A DNA stretch of 64,000 bases from Amycolatopsis dendrobii (GCF_014145675.1 NZ_JACGZW010000010.1:124001-188000); one strand, 5' to 3'; shown: positions 8,507 to 17,972, numbered from the stretch's first letter. Notes: generated from the sequence alone by a model not told the origin. Made by a program: numbers and translations.

Positions 8507-8904
8507 ACTCGCGCGAACTGGTGGCGCATCCGCACGGACCTCGTCCCTACGCCGGAGCCGCCGTGTTCGGCGGAGTGATCTGGGCGTGCGGGCAGGTCCC
8601 GGCACGGCGGGACGGCAGCGTCCCGGAAGCGATCGACGAGCAGGTGCGGGTGGCTCTCGACAACCTCGAGGACACCTTGCGGGCCGCGGGAGGGAGCCTG
8701 CGCACGCTGCTCAAACTGACGGTGTTCCTCGCCGACCTCGGCGAGTTCGACGCCTACCACCAGGCTTACCTCGACCGTTTCGCCGGCATCGACCTGCCGC
8801 CGCGGACCACGGTCCAGGTCGCCGGGTTCCGGGGGACGAAACGCATCGAGATCGACGCCGTGGCGGCGGTCGGCAGCGAGGAGACCAACCGACATGAAGA
8901 CTGA
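8503..8904 (+). CDS. RidA/YjgF-family protein
   Basis: A 133-aa protein of typical RidA size with ATGA overlap to the previous gene and GGGAGG before the start. Landmarks are AAVFGGVIWACGQVP, VRVALDNLEDTLRAAGGS, LKLTVFLADLGEFDAY, PPRTTVQVAGF (the substrate-binding Arg region) and RIEIDAVA. RidA proteins hydrolyse reactive enamine/imine intermediates to keto acids plus ammonia. Its presence suggests that the pathway oxidises or eliminates an amine. It overlaps the transporter gene by 11 bases. Confidence 0.9.
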   Translation: MNSRELVAHPHGPRPYAGAAVFGGVIWACGQVPARRDGSVPEAIDEQVRVALDNLEDTLRAAGGSLRTLLKLTVFLADLGEFDAYHQAYLDRFAGIDLPPRTTVQVAGFRGTKRIEIDAVAAVGSEETNRHED

Positions 8905-10243
8905 CCGCGCATCGGACACAGCCGGCTCTGTTGTTCGCGCAACCCTGGATTCGGCCCGCCTCAACGGGTTTCATCGCAAGCTCGCGTTGTATTCGTCCGG
9001 CGGCCCGTTCCTGGACGGCTACATCCTCAGCATCATCGGCATCGCGCTGGTGCAGATCGGCCCGCAGTGGCAGATGGACTCGCTGTGGTCCGGCCTGATC
9101 GGCGCGTCCGCGCTCGTCGGCGTGTTCATCGGGGGAGCGGTGTTCGGCCCGCTCACCGACCGCATCGGCCGGAAACTGATGTACACGATCGACCTGATCG
9201 CGATCATCGTGTGCTCGGTGCTGCAGTTCTTCGTCGCCGACGCCGCGCAATTGTTCGTGCTGCGGCTGCTGATCGGCGTCGCGGTGGGCGCGGACTATCC
9301 CATCGCGACCGCGCTGGTCACCGAATTCGCGCCGAAGGCGTGGCGGGCGCGGCTGGTCGGCGGGCTGAACGCGATGTGGTTCGTCGGCGCGACGGTCGCC
9401 GCGTTCGTCGGGTTCTTCCTGCTGAACGTGGACCAGGGCTGGAAATGGATGCTGCTGTCGTCGGCGGTGCCCGCGCTGCTGATCGTGATCGCCCGCACCA
9501 GCATCCCGGAATCGCCGCGCTGGCTGCACAGCAAGGGCCGCGACGCCGAAGCGCTGGAGGTGCTGCGCGCGACGATCGGCGAGCACGCGACGCTGGACGA
9601 TCTCCCGGAAGCCGAAACGAAGACCCCGATGTCCGCGTTGTGGCGCGGCGGGTATCTCAAGCGGGTCGTGTTCATTTCGATTTTCTGGACGTGCACGGTC
9701 GTCCCGCTGTTCGCGATCTACGCCTTCGGGCCGCAGATCCTCGAACTGTTCAACCTCGGCGGCGGCAACCTGTCGCACCTCGGGTACGGCCTGATCAATT
9801 TCTTCTTCTTCGTCGGAAACATCGCCGCGCTGCTGCTGGTGGACCGGCTCGGCCGTCGTCCCGTCCTGATCTGGGGCTTCGCGATCTCCGCGGCCGGACT
9901 GTTCTACCTCGGCCTGCAACCGGGCGCCGCGCTGTGGCTGATCGCGCTCGCGTTCGCGGTGTACGCGGTGTTCAACGGCGGACCGTCCATTCTGGAATGG
10001 ATCTACCCGAACGAGCTGTTCCCGACCGAGGTCCGCGCGTCCGCGGTGGGGCTGTGCACCGGGATCAGCCGGATCGGCGCGGCGGTCGGCACGTTCGCGA
10101 CGCCGTGGTCGCTCGCCAATCTCGGGCTGTCGGCCACGATGTACATCGCCGCCGGGATCGCCGCACTGGGCGCGATCGTGAGCGCGTTCATGGCCCCGGA
10201 GACCAAGAACGTCGATCTGCACGTCGCTTCGTCGCTCAGCTGA
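8894..10243 (+). CDS. MFS transporter (sugar/aromatic-acid porter type)
   Basis: A 449-aa membrane protein with about twelve helices. Major-facilitator signatures are GPLTDRIGRKLMY between helices 2 and 3, PESPRWLHSKGR at the end of the first half, and LVDRLGRRPVLIWG in the second. It is closest in layout to the metabolite:H+ symporters (sugar porter or aromatic acid types). It closes the operon and presumably imports the substrate. Translation overlaps ridA by 11 bases. A strong hairpin follows the stop. Confidence 0.9.
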   Translation: MKTDRASDTAGSVVRATLDSARLNGFHRKLALYSSGGPFLDGYILSIIGIALVQIGPQWQMDSLWSGLIGASALVGVFIGGAVFGPLTDRIGRKLMYTIDLIAIIVCSVLQFFVADAAQLFVLRLLIGVAVGADYPIATALVTEFAPKAWRARLVGGLNAMWFVGATVAAFVGFFLLNVDQGWKWMLLSSAVPALLIVIARTSIPESPRWLHSKGRDAEALEVLRATIGEHATLDDLPEAETKTPMSALWRGGYLKRVVFISIFWTCTVVPLFAIYAFGPQILELFNLGGGNLSHLGYGLINFFFFVGNIAALLLVDRLGRRPVLIWGFAISAAGLFYLGLQPGAALWLIALAFAVYAVFNGGPSILEWIYPNELFPTEVRASAVGLCTGISRIGAAVGTFATPWSLANLGLSATMYIAAGIAALGAIVSAFMAPETKNVDLHVASSLS

Positions 10244-10256
10244 GAAGAGAGCGGAA

Positions 10257-10293
10257 ACCGGGCCCGGCGCTGGGGAGGCGCGCCGGGCCCGGT
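10257..10293. terminator. Bidirectional terminator hairpin
   Basis: ACCGGGCCCGGCG at 10257-10269 is perfectly complementary to CGCCGGGCCCGGT at 10281-10293, with an 11-base loop. It sits 14 bases after the MFS stop and 5 bases before the stop of the convergent fasciclin gene, so it can end both transcripts. Confidence 0.85.
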
Positions 10294-10297
10294 GGCT

Positions 10298-10951
10298 TCA
10301 GTTCTTGTTGGCGCCGGGGGTGAGCACCTTGTCGATGACGAAAACGGTCGCGTTCTTGGTCGGGATGTTCCCGCACAGGATCTTCGCGCCGTTGACGGTC
10401 ATGTTCTCGCCGGAACCCTCGATCTTCAGCGGACCGCCCGCGGTATTCAGCGAGGTGACGGCGCCGGCCTGTTCGAGGCCCTTGGCGTCGTAGCGCTTGC
10501 CGACGACGTGGTACTGCAGGATCGGGGCGAGCTGGTTCGGGTTGGCCGCGAGCTCCTTGAACTTCGCGTCGCCGAGCGCGTCGAACGCCGGATCGGCCGG
10601 GGCGAAGACGGTGATGGCCTGCTGGCTGTTGAGCGTGTCGACCAGGTTGGTGGCCTTGACCGCCGCGACCAGCTTCGTGAGCAGCGGGTTCGTCGAGGCG
10701 GCGGACGCGACCGGCTGCGGGCCCATCGAGTCGAGCGAACCCGGCGCGCTGCCCTGCGGGAGCTGGGAACAGGCAGGGCCGAAGACCTGGTCGTTGGTGG
10801 TGACGCCGGAGCCGCTGCTGCTGGACATCGGCGCCGAGGACGGCATCGCCGGCGAGGAACTGCCCGAAGCGTTGTCGTCGGTGCTGCTGCCGCACGCGGT
10901 GAGGGCGAGGGCGGCAGCTGCGCCGATACCGGCGAGGCGAAGGGTCTTCAC
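10298..10951 (-). CDS. Fasciclin (FAS1) domain lipoprotein
   Basis: A 217-aa exported protein. The GTG at 10951 follows GGAGAACTGCC and gives a lipoprotein signal, LALTACGSS, near residue 20; the open frame further upstream is not protein-like. A Ser-rich linker (about 25-55) precedes one FAS1 domain with LVDTLNSQQAITVFAPADPAF, LQYHVVGKRYDAKGL and ATVFVIDKVLTPG, as in mycobacterial MPT70/MPT83. FAS1 domains mediate adhesion or cell-surface interactions. Divergent from the beta-propeller lipoprotein gene. Confidence 0.9.
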   Translation of the reverse strand: MKTLRLAGIGAAAALALTACGSSTDDNASGSSSPAMPSSAPMSSSSGSGVTTNDQVFGPACSQLPQGSAPGSLDSMGPQPVASAASTNPLLTKLVAAVKATNLVDTLNSQQAITVFAPADPAFDALGDAKFKELAANPNQLAPILQYHVVGKRYDAKGLEQAGAVTSLNTAGGPLKIEGSGENMTVNGAKILCGNIPTKNATVFVIDKVLTPGANKN

Positions 10952-11319
10952 GGCAGTTCTCCGTTCACAGTGGACTGATCGACAGGGATTCGGCGCCGGG
11001 CGGGAGCCGGATTGGCCAGGCCGCGGCAAAGGTCGGGGAATGCCAGTCGGGCACGGTTCCGGTGCGGGCGTCGGCCGCCATCTGCCGAGCTCGTCGCACA
11101 GCGCTGCCGGAAGGATCCGCGGACGGAAGGTCATGGCAGGCATGCGCAGCCGGACCGAACGCGGACGGGTGGGCGTGTTTCACCCGTCCGGGTAGCCGCG
11201 CGGACGCGTGACACCTTTTTCGCCGCATTTGCGCAATCTCGCGCACAGACGGCCGTTCTGTCGGCTAAGTTCCCGGACGACTCCGAATGGAGCAGTGATT
11301 CGGGAGAATGGGGACACCG
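10952..11319. other. Divergent promoter region between two lipoprotein genes
   Basis: About 370 bases without a supported gene. It holds the divergent promoters of the fasciclin and beta-propeller lipoproteins, which I cannot place exactly, and a 10-bp perfect inverted repeat (listed separately). Confidence 0.6.
11162..11190. promoter_or_regulatory. Perfect inverted repeat CGGACGGGTG-N9-CACCCGTCCG
   Basis: Arms at 11162-11171 and 11181-11190 match perfectly. It lies about 130-160 bases upstream of the beta-propeller gene and 210 bases upstream of the fasciclin gene. It could be an operator for either gene or a transcript hairpin. No cognate regulator is adjacent. Confidence 0.4.
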
Positions 11320-12639
11320 ATGCGGCGAATGTTGATCACTGCGGCCTGTCTGGGGGTGCTGGCGGCCACGGCCGCGTGCGGCGGCGGGGCCGCCCCGACC
11401 CTGCCCACCGACCAGGCCGGACCGGCCGGGCAGGCGCCCGCCTCCTCCGCCGAACCGGAAGCGGTCACCGCGGACCCGCCGATGGCGTTCGACACGAGCA
11501 AAGGCGTCGCGCTGCCCAGCACGGCGCTGCAGGCCAACATGGGCGGCTCGGTGACGTCGAAGTTCATGACGCTGCGCGACCGCACCGGCTACATCATCGC
11601 CCCCGAATCGCTGAGCGCGGTCGACGTCCTCACCGGCCGCGAGAAGTTCACCACCAAGATCGAGGGCCCGGCCGCCGACCCGAACGCGCACAAGGGCCCG
11701 TTCGTCGAGCAGAGCGGGCCGCGCCCGCCGCTCGTCACCGGCAAACTCGCCGTCGGGGCCGTCCCGCTGCGGATGCCCGAGCAGGGCACCACGCCCGGCT
11801 ACCTCGCGCTCGCCGTCATCGCGGTGAATCCCGAAACCGGGGCCAAGGCCTGGCAGACGAACACCAAGATCGCCGACGACCAGTACGGGATCAGCGGCGA
11901 CCGTTCGGTCACGCACGTCGTCGCGGTCACCGACAAGGCTGTGGTCGCGAGCTTCGCGCAGTCGGAGGGCAACCTCACCGTCGCACTGGACCCGGCGACC
12001 GGGAAACAGCTGTGGGAGCGCAAGGACTACGACGCGGGCAGCCTGAACGGCGACGTCGTGGTCGGCGTCGACTCCAACGTGGCCGAGAATTCGTCCATGG
12101 TCCAGGCGACCGCGCTCGACCTCGCCACCGGCCAGCAGAAGTGGGTCGGCGCCGCGAAGTCCAGCGCGGTCGAGATCCTGCCCGCCGATCCCGCGATGGT
12201 GGTCCTGAAGGCCAACGAGTACAGCAGCGGCCACGCCTTCCTGAAGTTCCTCGACCCGGCGACAGGCGCGGAGAAGTTCTCCGTGGAAGGCACCCGGAAC
12301 CTGGGCCCCGACTCGTACGGCGACTGCCTGTACGACGAGCAGTCGGTGCTCGCCTGCACCGACTCCGGCGTGCTGACCGCGTACGACGCGAAGGCCGGGA
12401 CCAAACTGTGGAGCCTGCCGGACCAGGCCGCGAACCGCGTCGCGCCGGGCGGCCTGACCGTCGCCTGGCACGGCGCGCTGTACGGCTACACCAACGGAAG
12501 GCAGCCGATCGTGCTCGACGCCAAGACCGGCAAGGACCTGTCCACCGAGGTGGGTTTCGTGCCGGACTGGGTCAGCAAGTACGCCGCGGCAGGCGTCGAC
12601 AAGGACGGCTCGCCCAAGGCGTATCCGGTCAAGAAGTAG
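11320..12639 (+). CDS. PQQ-like beta-propeller lipoprotein
   Basis: A 439-aa exported lipoprotein. After MRRMLITAACLGVLAATAAC (lipobox Cys at 20) come a Pro/Ala linker and repeated blade motifs such as LDPATGKQLWERKDYD, LDLATGQQKWVG, YDAKAGTKLWSLPD and LDAKTGKDLSTE. These are PQQ-binding-like propeller repeats as in BamB; they usually make a scaffold rather than a PQQ enzyme. An in-frame ATG at 11308 is an alternative, but the GGGGA spacing favours 11320. The 3' end overlaps the convergent DinB gene by 11 bases. Function unknown. Confidence 0.82.
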   Translation: MRRMLITAACLGVLAATAACGGGAAPTLPTDQAGPAGQAPASSAEPEAVTADPPMAFDTSKGVALPSTALQANMGGSVTSKFMTLRDRTGYIIAPESLSAVDVLTGREKFTTKIEGPAADPNAHKGPFVEQSGPRPPLVTGKLAVGAVPLRMPEQGTTPGYLALAVIAVNPETGAKAWQTNTKIADDQYGISGDRSVTHVVAVTDKAVVASFAQSEGNLTVALDPATGKQLWERKDYDAGSLNGDVVVGVDSNVAENSSMVQATALDLATGQQKWVGAAKSSAVEILPADPAMVVLKANEYSSGHAFLKFLDPATGAEKFSVEGTRNLGPDSYGDCLYDEQSVLACTDSGVLTAYDAKAGTKLWSLPDQAANRVAPGGLTVAWHGALYGYTNGRQPIVLDAKTGKDLSTEVGFVPDWVSKYAAAGVDKDGSPKAYPVKK

Positions 12640-13123
12640 CCGGCGCGCCGTCCTCCGCGAGGATCTGCTCGCGGAGGATGTCCGCGTGCCCGCAATGCTG
12701 CGCGAGTTCCCGCAGAACGTGCAGGTAGACGAAGCGCAGCGGCAACGGGCCGCGCCGGTTGCCGGGCAGGACGTCGGTCAGTTCGAGCGGCGCGGTCGCC
12801 TGACGCGCGGCTTCGCACGCCTCGCGGTGCTCCTGCTGGATCGACGCGATGGTGTCGTCCTCGGCGAGGTCGAACGATTCGTCGGGCGTCTCCGGGATCC
12901 CGATCTCGGCCCGGGAACGACCGGTGACGGCTTCGTCGAACCAGACCTTCTCCACGAAGGTCACGTGTTTGACCAGCCCGAGCAACGTGGTCTTCGACGG
13001 CACGAGCGACCGGCGGGCCTGCTCCTCGGTGAGCCCGTCGAGGCAGTGCTGAAGCGCGTCGCGGTGCTCGTTGACGAAGTACTCGAACTGAGCCTTGGCG
13101 GGGTTGTCGATCGCTGATTCCAT
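12629..13123 (-). CDS. DinB-superfamily (DUF664, mycothiol-transferase-like) protein
   Basis: A 164-aa helical protein starting MESAIDN at 13123. LLGLVKHVTFVEKVWFDEAV supplies the first metal-binding His of the DinB four-helix bundle, and HVLRELAQHCGHADILREQI carries the later histidines, with GPLPLRFVYLHV just before. DinB_2/DUF664 proteins of actinomycetes include mycothiol- and bacillithiol-dependent S-transferases. The substrate here cannot be read. Confidence 0.85.
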   Translation of the reverse strand: MESAIDNPAKAQFEYFVNEHRDALQHCLDGLTEEQARRSLVPSKTTLLGLVKHVTFVEKVWFDEAVTGRSRAEIGIPETPDESFDLAEDDTIASIQQEHREACEAARQATAPLELTDVLPGNRRGPLPLRFVYLHVLRELAQHCGHADILREQILAEDGAPATS

Positions 13124-13172
13124 GGGCACGGGTCCAGCTTGCCGGAACGCCGGAGCCAGGTGAAGGAGCAGC

Positions 13173-14351
13173 ATGCCGTCGCTCGCCCTGTACTACCCGT
13201 GGACGCACGTCCAGAACGACAACTGGCTCAAGCTCGCGCTGCTGACCTGGGATCGTCTGGCCCGGATGCGCCCGCCCGGGGCGGAAGACCGGGACGGGGA
13301 CCTCGTCCGCCGTCTTCGCGCCGAGACCGACTTCCTCGTGGAGACCGCGCCGAGCGCCGCTGTCCTGGACGTCGTCGCCGAGTCGTTCGGCGAGATCTTC
13401 GACGTGGATCCCGGCCGCCTGCTGGACCGGTTCGGGCTGGACGAGCCGCGAACGTTCCACGGAGACCTGAGAGGGCCGGGCTGGCGCGGGTACGCGCCGC
13501 CGATCACCCAGCACGTGGTGACGGGGCCGCCACCGGTCGAGGTGCTGACTGCGGTCCCGGTCGACGGCCCCGGCGCGAAGATGACCAGCACCCTGCGGGA
13601 CGGGCTTCTCGGCATCGGCCTCGCGGTGCCGATGGACGGGCCATGGGTCGGCCTCGACCCGAAACTGGCCTCGATCTACCTCGCCGTGCTGGCCGACGCG
13701 ATGAGCAGGCGCGAAGCGCTGTCACCGGTCACCGACGACCCGCGCATGCACCACGCGACCGGTGCGCTCGACCGGCTGGTGTCGCTGGTGTTCGACGAGC
13801 ACGTTCCGCTTCCGGCGGTGGAAAACGTCTCCGGCGCCTACCTGCAGATCGCGCTCGAGACGGTGCTCGAACCGTCCCATGTGGACCGGGTGCCGGTGGA
13901 AAAGCTCATCAGGTTCCGGGAAACGCACCGGGCCGGACTCGCCGCGTTCCAGGCGCACGTCGCGAGCCTCGGCCCGGAACTGCAAGCCGTCGCCGCAGTG
14001 GAGAATCTGGAAGTGGCGGCAGCGCATCTGCGCGCGCTGTACGAAACCCGGACGCGGCCGCAGCTGGACGAACTCCGCAAAGCGTTGCGCGGAATGGGCA
14101 TCGAGGCTTCCGCGGGAACGCTGGTGCAGAAGATCGACCTCAACGTTGCTGCGGGCACAGTGCTCGGCAGTGTCGCCGCCGCGGGCGGGCAGTTGGCGGT
14201 AGCGGGGGCGGCGGTCGCCGTGACGCTCGTGCCCTATCTGGCGGGGAAGGCGAAGGCTCGTCGGCAGCAGGTGACGAAGTCGCCGGTCGCGTATTTGCTT
14301 GCCGCGGACCGGAAACTCACCGGACGCGCATTGCTGCGGCGCGACCGCTAG
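13173..14351 (+). CDS. DUF6236-family protein
   Basis: A 392-aa protein preceded by a strong GAAGGAG. The N-terminus MPSLALYYPWTHVQNDNW followed by LALLTWDRLARM is the hallmark I associate with DUF6236, a family of unknown function common in actinomycetes and often near defence or mobile genes. A C-terminal Gly/Ala-rich stretch (TVLGSVAAAGGQLAVAGAAV, about 330-350) may be a membrane-associated helix. It stands alone between the DinB gene and the SARP gene. Confidence 0.8.
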   Translation: MPSLALYYPWTHVQNDNWLKLALLTWDRLARMRPPGAEDRDGDLVRRLRAETDFLVETAPSAAVLDVVAESFGEIFDVDPGRLLDRFGLDEPRTFHGDLRGPGWRGYAPPITQHVVTGPPPVEVLTAVPVDGPGAKMTSTLRDGLLGIGLAVPMDGPWVGLDPKLASIYLAVLADAMSRREALSPVTDDPRMHHATGALDRLVSLVFDEHVPLPAVENVSGAYLQIALETVLEPSHVDRVPVEKLIRFRETHRAGLAAFQAHVASLGPELQAVAAVENLEVAAAHLRALYETRTRPQLDELRKALRGMGIEASAGTLVQKIDLNVAAGTVLGSVAAAGGQLAVAGAAVAVTLVPYLAGKAKARRQQVTKSPVAYLLAADRKLTGRALLRRDR

Positions 14352-14377
14352 AACAACCGCCTGCTGGACTGCGCGGT

Positions 14378-17146
14378 TCACCGCGACGCGGACGTCCTCC
14401 CGGAATCGAGCCGGGCCAGTGCCGTTTCCACCGCGTTGACCTCCGCGAACCGGCCTTGGGCGCGGAACAGGTCGAGCGCCAGCTGCCACGCCGCGCGGGC
14501 CTTGCCGGAGTCGCCCGTTTCGCGGTGGGTGTGGCCGAGATGTTCGAGGGTGTCGGCTTCGAGGTAGGTGTTGCCGGATTCCCGGTACAGCGCGAGCGCT
14601 TCGCGGTAATGCTCGATGGCGTCGGCGTGGCGGCCGGTGTGGTGGGCGATGTGCGCGAGGCTGTCGAGGACGTCGGCTACCGCCGGATGGTTCGCTGCCC
14701 GGTAAAGCCGGAGCGCGCGCTCGCAATGCGGCCGGGCCTGCTCGTGCCGGCCGAGGAGGGTGAGATACCAGCCGACGCCGTTCTGGGCCTGTGCTTCCCA
14801 CACCGGGTTTCCGAGCGGGCGGAACAGCGCCAGCGAGCGCTGGGCGTGCTCGAGCGCGGCGCGCTGGTCGCCGTGCAGTTCCCAGGTTTGGGCGAGGTCG
14901 TGTTCGATGATCGCCCGGACGCGCCGGTCCTCGCCCCGGCCGGCCAGGTCCAGGGCTTCGGCGAGGTGGGCGAGGGCGTCGTCGTGCCGAGCTCCGCGGG
15001 CGCAGGCCAGTCCGTAGCGGCGGTGGGCGAGGACGCGGGTTTCCGGAGTTCCGAGCGCGTCGGCTGCCTGCACGGCGAGGGGCCAGACCGCGAGGTCGTC
15101 GTGCAGGAATCCGCGCCGGTAGTGGTACGCGGTCAAGGCCAAGGCGATCTGCCACGCGGGTTGGTGCCACGCTTGCGCGGAGGCGACGCGCTGGGCGTCG
15201 AGAAGGCAGTCGTGGTCCGCGTCGAACCAGTCGAGGGCTTCGCCGGTGCTCGCCGGCGGATGCGGATAGGGATGGTCGTGTCCGGTGTCGATGCCCTGCG
15301 GGAGAACTCCGTGCGGATGCAGGACACGGTTTCCGGCCAGCGCGGTGCCAGTGTAGTAGCCGATGACGCGGACCAGCGCGGCGGTGCGCGCCTCGGCGGG
15401 AAGGCCGGTGTGGGTCCTCGCGAAAAGGCGGACCAGGTCGTGCATCCGGTAGCGGCCGGGCGAGTCCTGCTCCACGAGGGAAACTCGTTCCAGGGCAAGA
15501 AGAATCGCCGCGACCGCGTTGGGGGACAACCCGGTGAGGTTGGCGGCCGCGCGGACGCTGATGTCGGGTCCGGGTGCGAGGCCGAGCAATTCGAATACCT
15601 CGGCGTGCTGCGCCGGGAGCGCGCGCAGGGACCACGACAGGACCGCGGCGACACTGGCGTCGCCGTCGTCGAGCGCGCTCACGTCGGTGAGTTCGGCGGC
15701 CAGCGCGGCCAACGGGAAGCCGGGGTGTTCGGCGGCGCGGGCGGCCAGGATTCCCAGCGCCAGGGGAGAGCCGGCGCAACGGGTGACGAGTTGTTCGGCA
15801 GCGTCGGGGTCGGCATCGAGATAATCCGGGCCGAGCCGGGCGAGCAGGACGCTTCGGGCGTGTGACGCGGGCAGCGGCCGGACCGCGAGCGGTGTGGCGC
15901 CGTGCGTTGTCGTCAGGCTGGTCATGCGGTTGCGGCTGGTCACGACGACGGCGCAACTCGGCTCGCCCGGCAGCAGCGGCGTGATCTGGCTGGTGTCGCG
16001 GGCATTGTCGAGGACGACGAGGACGCGTTTCCCGGCGAGAAGCGTGCGGTAGAGCGCGGTCTGCGCGTCGGGGTCGGCGGGGATGGCAGTGCCGGTGACG
16101 CCGAGTGCGTGCAGAAAACCGCGTAGCGCGACATCAGGCGCGGTCGGGTCTCCGTCCGGGCTGAAGCCGCGCAGGTCGGCGTAGAGGCGGCCGTCCGGGA
16201 ACGCGGTCGATTGCCGATGGGCCCAGTGCAGCGCGAGTGCGGTTTTGCCCATTCCGCCCCCGCCGTGCAGGACGGTGACGGGGACGGTGGGGTGTTGTCC
16301 GGCGAGGGTGTCGAGGTGGCGCAGTTCGTCTTCGCGGCCGGCGAACCGAGGCGGCGGGGACGGAAGCTGCTGGGGGACGGGCGCGGCCCACGCCCGCAAC
16401 GGCGCGGGCGTAGGGGTTTGGGCGGCAAGGATTTCCTCGTGCACCGCGCGCAGGTGCGGGGACGGGTCAGCACCGAGTTCGTCGAGAAGCATCGTGCGGG
16501 TTCGCTGATAGCGGGCGAGGGCTTCGTCCGTGCGGCCGCTGTGGTGCAGGGCGCGCATGAGGGCGGCAGCGATGCGTTCGTCCAGCGGGTATTCGTCCGC
16601 GCGCCGGGCCAGGAGACTGAGGACGGCACCGTGCTGTCCTCGGCGCAACTGCCGGTCGGCGTAGTCGAGTTCGGCGGCGGTGCGCTGGCGGGTGAGGGAA
16701 TGCCGGACGTTGTCGGCCCACGCCGAATCGAGCCCGAGCAAGGCGTCGCCCTGCCACCGGTCGAGGGCCCGCTCGTACAACCGCGCGGCCTCGGCGTCGT
16801 CGGCGGTCGCGCGGGCCTGGCTGACCAGGTCGGCGAACTGGTGCAGATCGAGCGCGTCCGGCCTGGGCAGCGGGATGACGTATCCGCCGGACCGCCGTTC
16901 GATGCCGCCGCCGTGCGGCTGCAGGACCCGGCGGAGGCGCGCGACGTAGGTCTGCAGCGCGTTCGCGACGCGGGACGGCGGATGCTCGCCCCACACCCTG
17001 CTCACGAGCTGATCGGCCGGAACGACCCGGCCGGCGTCGAGCAGCAGAGCGGCCAGCACGAGCCGCTGCCGCGCGTGCCCGACCGCCAGCACCTCGCCGC
17101 CCGCGGTCGCGCCGACCTCGCCCAGCACCCGGAACTCCAGCGCCAT
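14378..17146 (-). CDS. SARP/AfsR-type regulator with BTAD, NB-ARC and TPR domains
   Basis: A 922-aa regulator. Residues 1-95 form the OmpR-like winged helix (RQRLVLAALLLDAG, ANALQTYVARLRRVL), 100-245 the bacterial transcriptional activation domain, about 265-500 an NB-ARC ATPase with Walker A GGGGMGKTA at 295-303 and VLVVLDNARD, and about 680-905 TPR repeats (LYLTLLGRHEQARPHCERAL type units). Start chosen at 17146 behind GGGGAGG. Such AfsR-like proteins activate secondary-metabolite or morphological genes in response to ATP and signals. No biosynthetic cluster is adjacent, so its targets are unknown. Confidence 0.93.
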   Translation of the reverse strand: MALEFRVLGEVGATAGGEVLAVGHARQRLVLAALLLDAGRVVPADQLVSRVWGEHPPSRVANALQTYVARLRRVLQPHGGGIERRSGGYVIPLPRPDALDLHQFADLVSQARATADDAEAARLYERALDRWQGDALLGLDSAWADNVRHSLTRQRTAAELDYADRQLRRGQHGAVLSLLARRADEYPLDERIAAALMRALHHSGRTDEALARYQRTRTMLLDELGADPSPHLRAVHEEILAAQTPTPAPLRAWAAPVPQQLPSPPPRFAGREDELRHLDTLAGQHPTVPVTVLHGGGGMGKTALALHWAHRQSTAFPDGRLYADLRGFSPDGDPTAPDVALRGFLHALGVTGTAIPADPDAQTALYRTLLAGKRVLVVLDNARDTSQITPLLPGEPSCAVVVTSRNRMTSLTTTHGATPLAVRPLPASHARSVLLARLGPDYLDADPDAAEQLVTRCAGSPLALGILAARAAEHPGFPLAALAAELTDVSALDDGDASVAAVLSWSLRALPAQHAEVFELLGLAPGPDISVRAAANLTGLSPNAVAAILLALERVSLVEQDSPGRYRMHDLVRLFARTHTGLPAEARTAALVRVIGYYTGTALAGNRVLHPHGVLPQGIDTGHDHPYPHPPASTGEALDWFDADHDCLLDAQRVASAQAWHQPAWQIALALTAYHYRRGFLHDDLAVWPLAVQAADALGTPETRVLAHRRYGLACARGARHDDALAHLAEALDLAGRGEDRRVRAIIEHDLAQTWELHGDQRAALEHAQRSLALFRPLGNPVWEAQAQNGVGWYLTLLGRHEQARPHCERALRLYRAANHPAVADVLDSLAHIAHHTGRHADAIEHYREALALYRESGNTYLEADTLEHLGHTHRETGDSGKARAAWQLALDLFRAQGRFAEVNAVETALARLDSGRTSASR

Positions 17147-17216
17147 CGCGTAGCCTCCCCGGTCCACCGGACGAGGCTAAAGCATTGCCGAGCGGGCATG
17201 AATCGGAAATAGGGGC

Positions 17217-17700
17217 TCAGGCGATCGAGGACAGCCCGGACGGGGACGCTCCCCGGACGATCCGGTCCGCGACCTCGCTGAGCTTCATCCGTTGCGTGCG
17301 GGGCGTGCGTGCGCAGCCGTTAGAACGCCTCTCCCGCCTCGATGCTCAGGTGCGCGGCGAGAATCCCCTTGGCCTGTTCGAGCACGACCCGGGAGTTCAG
17401 CGCGGTCACACGCTGGTCGCCAGCAGGTGCGACGCGGCCGGGACGAGCAGCGGCTGCTGGCTCAGTTCCGGATCGGCGCAGCCGCCCTCGCGCAGGTACG
17501 CGATGGCACGCCGCGCGGCCGCCGGGGAAACCGGCCGGTCGCCGATCAGCCGCACCGGATCGGGCCTGCGGCCCACCCGGGCCGGCACTTCGCCGTCGGG
17601 GAAGTGCTGCCGGACGATCGAGCCGGACTGCACGGTGCCGAGGGTCCCCCCGCGTCGTGGCTCATGGCGCAATCGAACTCGAGATCGTGCACACTGAGCG
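17217..17700 (-). pseudogene. Decayed ANTAR-domain RNA-binding regulator
   Basis: On the minus strand the sequence reads VTALNSRVVLEQAKGILAAH, SIEAGEAF, then an in-frame TAA, then RLRTHA. After one extra base in a run of C, the other frame continues as RTQRMKLSEVADRIV to a TGA at 17217-17219. That is a complete ANTAR domain broken by a nonsense codon and a frameshift. Upstream to about 17700, protein-like pieces (RLIGDRPVSPAAARRAIAYL) remain in shifted frames. ANTAR proteins bind paired hexaloop RNA hairpins to antiterminate. This copy cannot make one. Confidence 0.7.
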
Positions 17701-17972
17701 TTCCCGCGTCATTGCGGGAGACGTGCGCCCGGGCAGCGGAGCGCTGCCTGCCGGGCAGGCGATTCCGGGCCGGAGGAAACGCCGTCCCTCGGCAGCGCGC
17801 CGAATGCGAAAACGCCGCACCGGGAGACCGCGTTGTCGCCGTGCTGGACGAATTGGCCCGGAAAACGGCTTCTTTTCCGTATCGCTGTCCTCGTTGCCGC
17901 GCTCCGGTCATTGAAAGTCCTCAGTGGACAGTCGGGCACGGGTGCCGTGGACCCCTCCCGGACCGCGCCGGG
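17701..17972. other. Gap between ANTAR remnant and next gene
   Basis: About 270 bases with no supported gene, presumably a promoter for the rightward gene at 17973 plus degraded sequence. I see no clear hairpin or promoter motif. Confidence 0.4.
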
